DNA of 64,000 nucleotides, taken from Hymenolepis diminuta (Eukaryota > Platyhelminthes > Cestoda > Cyclophyllidea > Hymenolepididae). Made by a program: the position numbers and the translations under genes. Below, in pieces: positions 60,801 to 64,000 of this stretch. The notes below the pieces were generated by a model that ran no database searches, was not told the origin of the DNA, and saw only the letters and a list, made by a program, of their open reading frames with translations. The first letter of the stretch is position 1, and each line of letters begins with the position of its first letter. The stretch is taken from contig CAADRB010000014.1 in assembly GCA_900708905.1 (NCBI GenBank), positions 2,893,822 through 2,957,821 on the forward strand, given 5' to 3'.

Positions 60801-63800
60801 GCTTTCCACAATCCAAAACTCTAAAATTTTGTACATTAATGTGGGTAATAACAATTTTATATATAAAGATTTTTCGGAATTTTTATTATATTTCCAAATA
60901 AAAACATACATGTGTTATAACCCCAAGGTGCAAGGAACACGATTTACAAATATCATTTCATTCCAATCAGTGCTTTGTCAAACCACAGATACGACTATTC
61001 AACTTGCAATCAACTGATTTATGGCTTCCACTTTTCGTGTAGTTATTGAATCTCGGGTAGATTTGAGTATTATTTATTTTAAGTCATGTCGTCATCTAGA
61101 CCAGCTATCATTACTCACTGAAACGTAATTCAAGCCATTTAACTCATTCTCCTATCTTTGTAAATAAAGACGAAAGTGGTCGGACTCTTTAGAACAGTCA
61201 CCCCCACTATTCTTCAATCAACCTCATTTCTGGAATTATGGCCAAGGCAAAGATGAGTGAATAACAATAAGGCGTCTTATTTCTCACATTACTGTGCCAA
61301 TATTTGAACATGAATACAACATTAAACTTCTCCCCATATTGCATGACTTGTACATTGGAATAAGAATGAATGCATACTGTGGAAAACTGATTATATTAGG
61401 TTGTAGTCTCTACTGGAAAGAACTTACTGATGCTACAACTGTTGCAAAATAGAATATCGTTCAATTGACGGAAATAAGAAGATTTGACTGAAGGTTTCAT
61501 TTGGGTTTTCCAAATGCGATTAAAATTATAAAGATGGAAATGCGAATCAGTAAATTCTTGCAAAGTAAAACGATTTTGAGCATCTTATTGAAAACTACCC
61601 TAATTTTGCTCACTCAAAAGACAAAAATCGAAGGTGTCTATGCCATTATATTGAAGAAGAACGAATCAAATAATGTTCACATTAAAGGCATGATTTGGAC
61701 TGAACAATGTATAGATCGGAAAAATTTACATACGAATCACTGATTGGAAAAGTGTAGGAGTTTGAGTGGTGATTCTTGCCAATCTTTATGCTTTAGAACT
61801 TCATGGGGCTCAGTTTGGTAGGATCTTATTTTCAAAAGTGATCTAAAGACAGGTGAACCTGATATTAGTTATCATGAAAGAAGATCTGTTTTAAGTTATT
61901 TTTTATAACTGTATGATTTTTTAGGGGAGACCAAGCAATTAAAAAGCAAAAATATGAAAGTGGAGTGGCTGCCGCACTTTCATTTTTATAGCCGCGAAAT
62001 AGTTAGCCAGTGTGAGCCAAAATTCACTACAATTAAACGAAATGTGATCTGCAATAATGCTGTTGACTAATTCACTTTTATTCAGAGGAAGAAATGACAG
62101 AGACTTTCGGATAAAATTACTCCAATTCCATCAGATAGCCAATAATACTATGCAAAGCCCGTCACTTTATGAAGCAACCAGAACTGGTTTAGCGACATTG
62201 TCGGAACACAGGTATTAGATAAATTTATGAGAATTTAATGTTTCCGTTTTATTGACGGCGCTTATTTGATTGGGTAACTTTGTCTGCAACAAAAGACAAA
62301 ATATAAAAATAAATATTTAATAAAGAGCTCTGTGATTTAAATTTTAATTACTATTAAAGTAAACTCCGTCAAAGGATAATCTAATTATTTGAAGAATATC
62401 AATTTAGAATCACCTGTTTTAAGTATCCCCCGCATTTTTCAAATGTCAGTTTCCGTAACTTACTACTCCGTACATTTAATAAATAAATAAAATATATCAC
62501 TGACGGATAAATCGGATTTCTCGAATATTTTAGTTATTTCACTTAGATATCAGTGTTGCTAGTTCCTACGCAACCCATAATCAAATGATCGTTGAAAAAT
62601 ATCTTTGTTTTTCATTTTCAATCAAAAAACAGTGATTCAATGCCTTTAAGAGAACTGACACAAAATTTCAAAACATCGTCTGATTTTGCCACAATAAAAG
62701 TGCAACACGTGTTAAAATTACTTATTTTCATGAATTCTCAGTAAATCTTATTGGATCTGCAAAATACTAATTGCAACAGTATGAGTAATTAGATAACCAT
62801 CTTTATTGAATAATTCCGGCTTCATATCAATTTTTAAATTTGTCGCAAAGTTGTTGAACTCCGAGTAACAGCTTTAAGCCAACAATAGGTAATCATGGTT
62901 TTCCTATCAGAAACCTAGGAGTTGAGAGTAAAGCAAATTGTATTGTGAATGTCAATAGGAACTCAAGAGAGGAAAAGACGGAAAAAGTGGAAACAGGGAG
63001 AAAGAAGAATAGGACGAGGGAGAGCACAAGAGCAAACTATCTGCACCACCAGTCATGTAATCGACGTGTCGTTGGATTTTATCGGCGAAACTGAGTTATC
63101 GGAAAAGAGACGAGTATAGGTCGCCAATTAACATTCTCCAACTGAATCGGTTGAAAACAGTTTAAGCAAACGAAAAACGCATGAATTTTTATCAACACGA
63201 ATTTAATGAAAATTGCTCAAAAAATTTTGAGAAATATTGAAGACTCCTTCAACATAACATAGTCTAAAAAAACTAAAATAAAAGGATATCAGTATGTGAC
63301 TATTTAAAACGGACTAATATTACAAAGGTACCCCTACAAATTAACAAAATGTCATGGTCATGAGTTAAGCTTGCTAATCGGGAATAAAACTTTTCAGACT
63401 AGCTTTAAATAAAAGAAAGTATAAATAAATGCATATGAACTATCGAATAGAGTTGGAATCATTCTAGATCAAATAAACAATAAAATTTAAAGACTTCAAA
63501 AAAGGCATTTTTATGTGTAAAAGACCCGACCGTACGTAAATGAAGGACTGGGCGCTTAATTTTTAATTAATACAAATATTTTCATATTGGATCCAACTAG
63601 CGGATGTATATTCTAATATAATTATTCCAAATAGTGAGGAGATGAAATTTCCAAGGAATTAAAAGTAAATTTAGGCTAGAAAAGAATGTCAATACGCAGA
63701 AAGAACAACTATAAAGCCTCGTAGAACTCACTCCTCAATGTACTGGAACCTAAAACTATGTCTTCTCTTTTCCAACTAGCATGCTTCATATGGTATTCAA

Positions 63801-64000
63801 ATAAATGGGCTTATTATTACATTTTGATCAGACTTGGAAATTACATTTACAAACTAACTCCTTTATAATTGTGAAAAGTGTTTAGTGAATTATTTCAAAG
63901 TAACTACTCTCTTATCAGGAAAAGGGTCCCTTTATTGTTAACTGAGTTAAGATAAACTGAAGAGTTAAGATCTTGGTGTGATTCCAGCGTGATCCTCTAT
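60801..64000. other. gene-free AT-rich DNA with a purine tract
   Basis: No supportable gene; the plus frame at 61501-61743 is AT-driven with no motif. A nearly all-purine run occurs at 62957-63035. Confidence 0.4.
62957..63035 (+). repeat. purine-rich tract
   Basis: About 80 bases almost free of pyrimidines on the plus strand (for example GAGAGGAAAAGACGG and GGGAGAAAGAAGAATAGG). Not an exact tandem repeat. Confidence 0.7.

Noticed and set aside
1..64000. CRISPR arrays, bacterial operons, tRNA or rRNA genes, known flatworm microRNAs
   Set aside because: None seen by eye; introns and retroelements mark the DNA as eukaryotic. A tRNA or covariance-model search could still find small RNA genes that I missed.

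Overview
The window is AT-rich, gene-poor eukaryotic DNA with multi-kilobase introns, decayed retrotransposons and two short assembly gaps (13907-13956 and 46400-46421). The best clue to the organism is the one intact gene: a nuclear receptor whose second DNA-binding zinc finger has a histidine in place of its second cysteine. From memory, this Cys-His-Cys-Cys (CHC2) finger is known only from the HR96b receptor of parasitic flatworms. I therefore read the window as nuclear DNA of a parasitic platyhelminth. A tapeworm is my guess; the sequence does not settle the class.

Region by region. 1-9.3 kb: no gene, two dispersed-repeat copies. 9.35-13.77 kb: a full-length but dead Ty3/gypsy-type LTR element (LTR, gag, protease/RT, RNase H, integrase, LTR). 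13.9-19.0 kb: no coding exon; a TG-rich patch, a CpG-richer patch and one repeat copy lie upstream of the receptor. 19.0-32.6 kb: the HR96b-like gene, seven coding exons on the + strand, about 875 codons. Intron 1 separates the two zinc fingers. It also holds a candidate internal promoter and first exon, in phase with finger 2, with a perfect 20-bp palindrome about 200 bp upstream. 32.6-39 kb: non-coding DNA with one weak minus-strand exon candidate. 39.05-39.81 kb: a broken axonemal-type dynein heavy-chain fragment followed by a third copy of the gypsy LTR. 39.8-53.5 kb: mostly featureless. 53.5-55.1 kb: weak exon candidates on opposite strands, the + one resembling mitochondrial ATP synthase subunit e. 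58.25-58.88 kb: a decayed non-LTR (CR1/jockey-like) reverse transcriptase on the minus strand. 60.5-64 kb: a repeat copy and a purine tract.

Two dispersed-repeat families were found by eye: R1 with five copies on both strands, and R2 with three. No tRNA, rRNA, CRISPR or operon structure was seen. The strongest observations are the CHC2 finger with its unusual spacing, the possible half-DBD isoform, and the dynein fragment joined to an LTR. All coordinates come from reading by eye; exon joins rest on GT/AG sites, phase and domain continuity, without transcript evidence.
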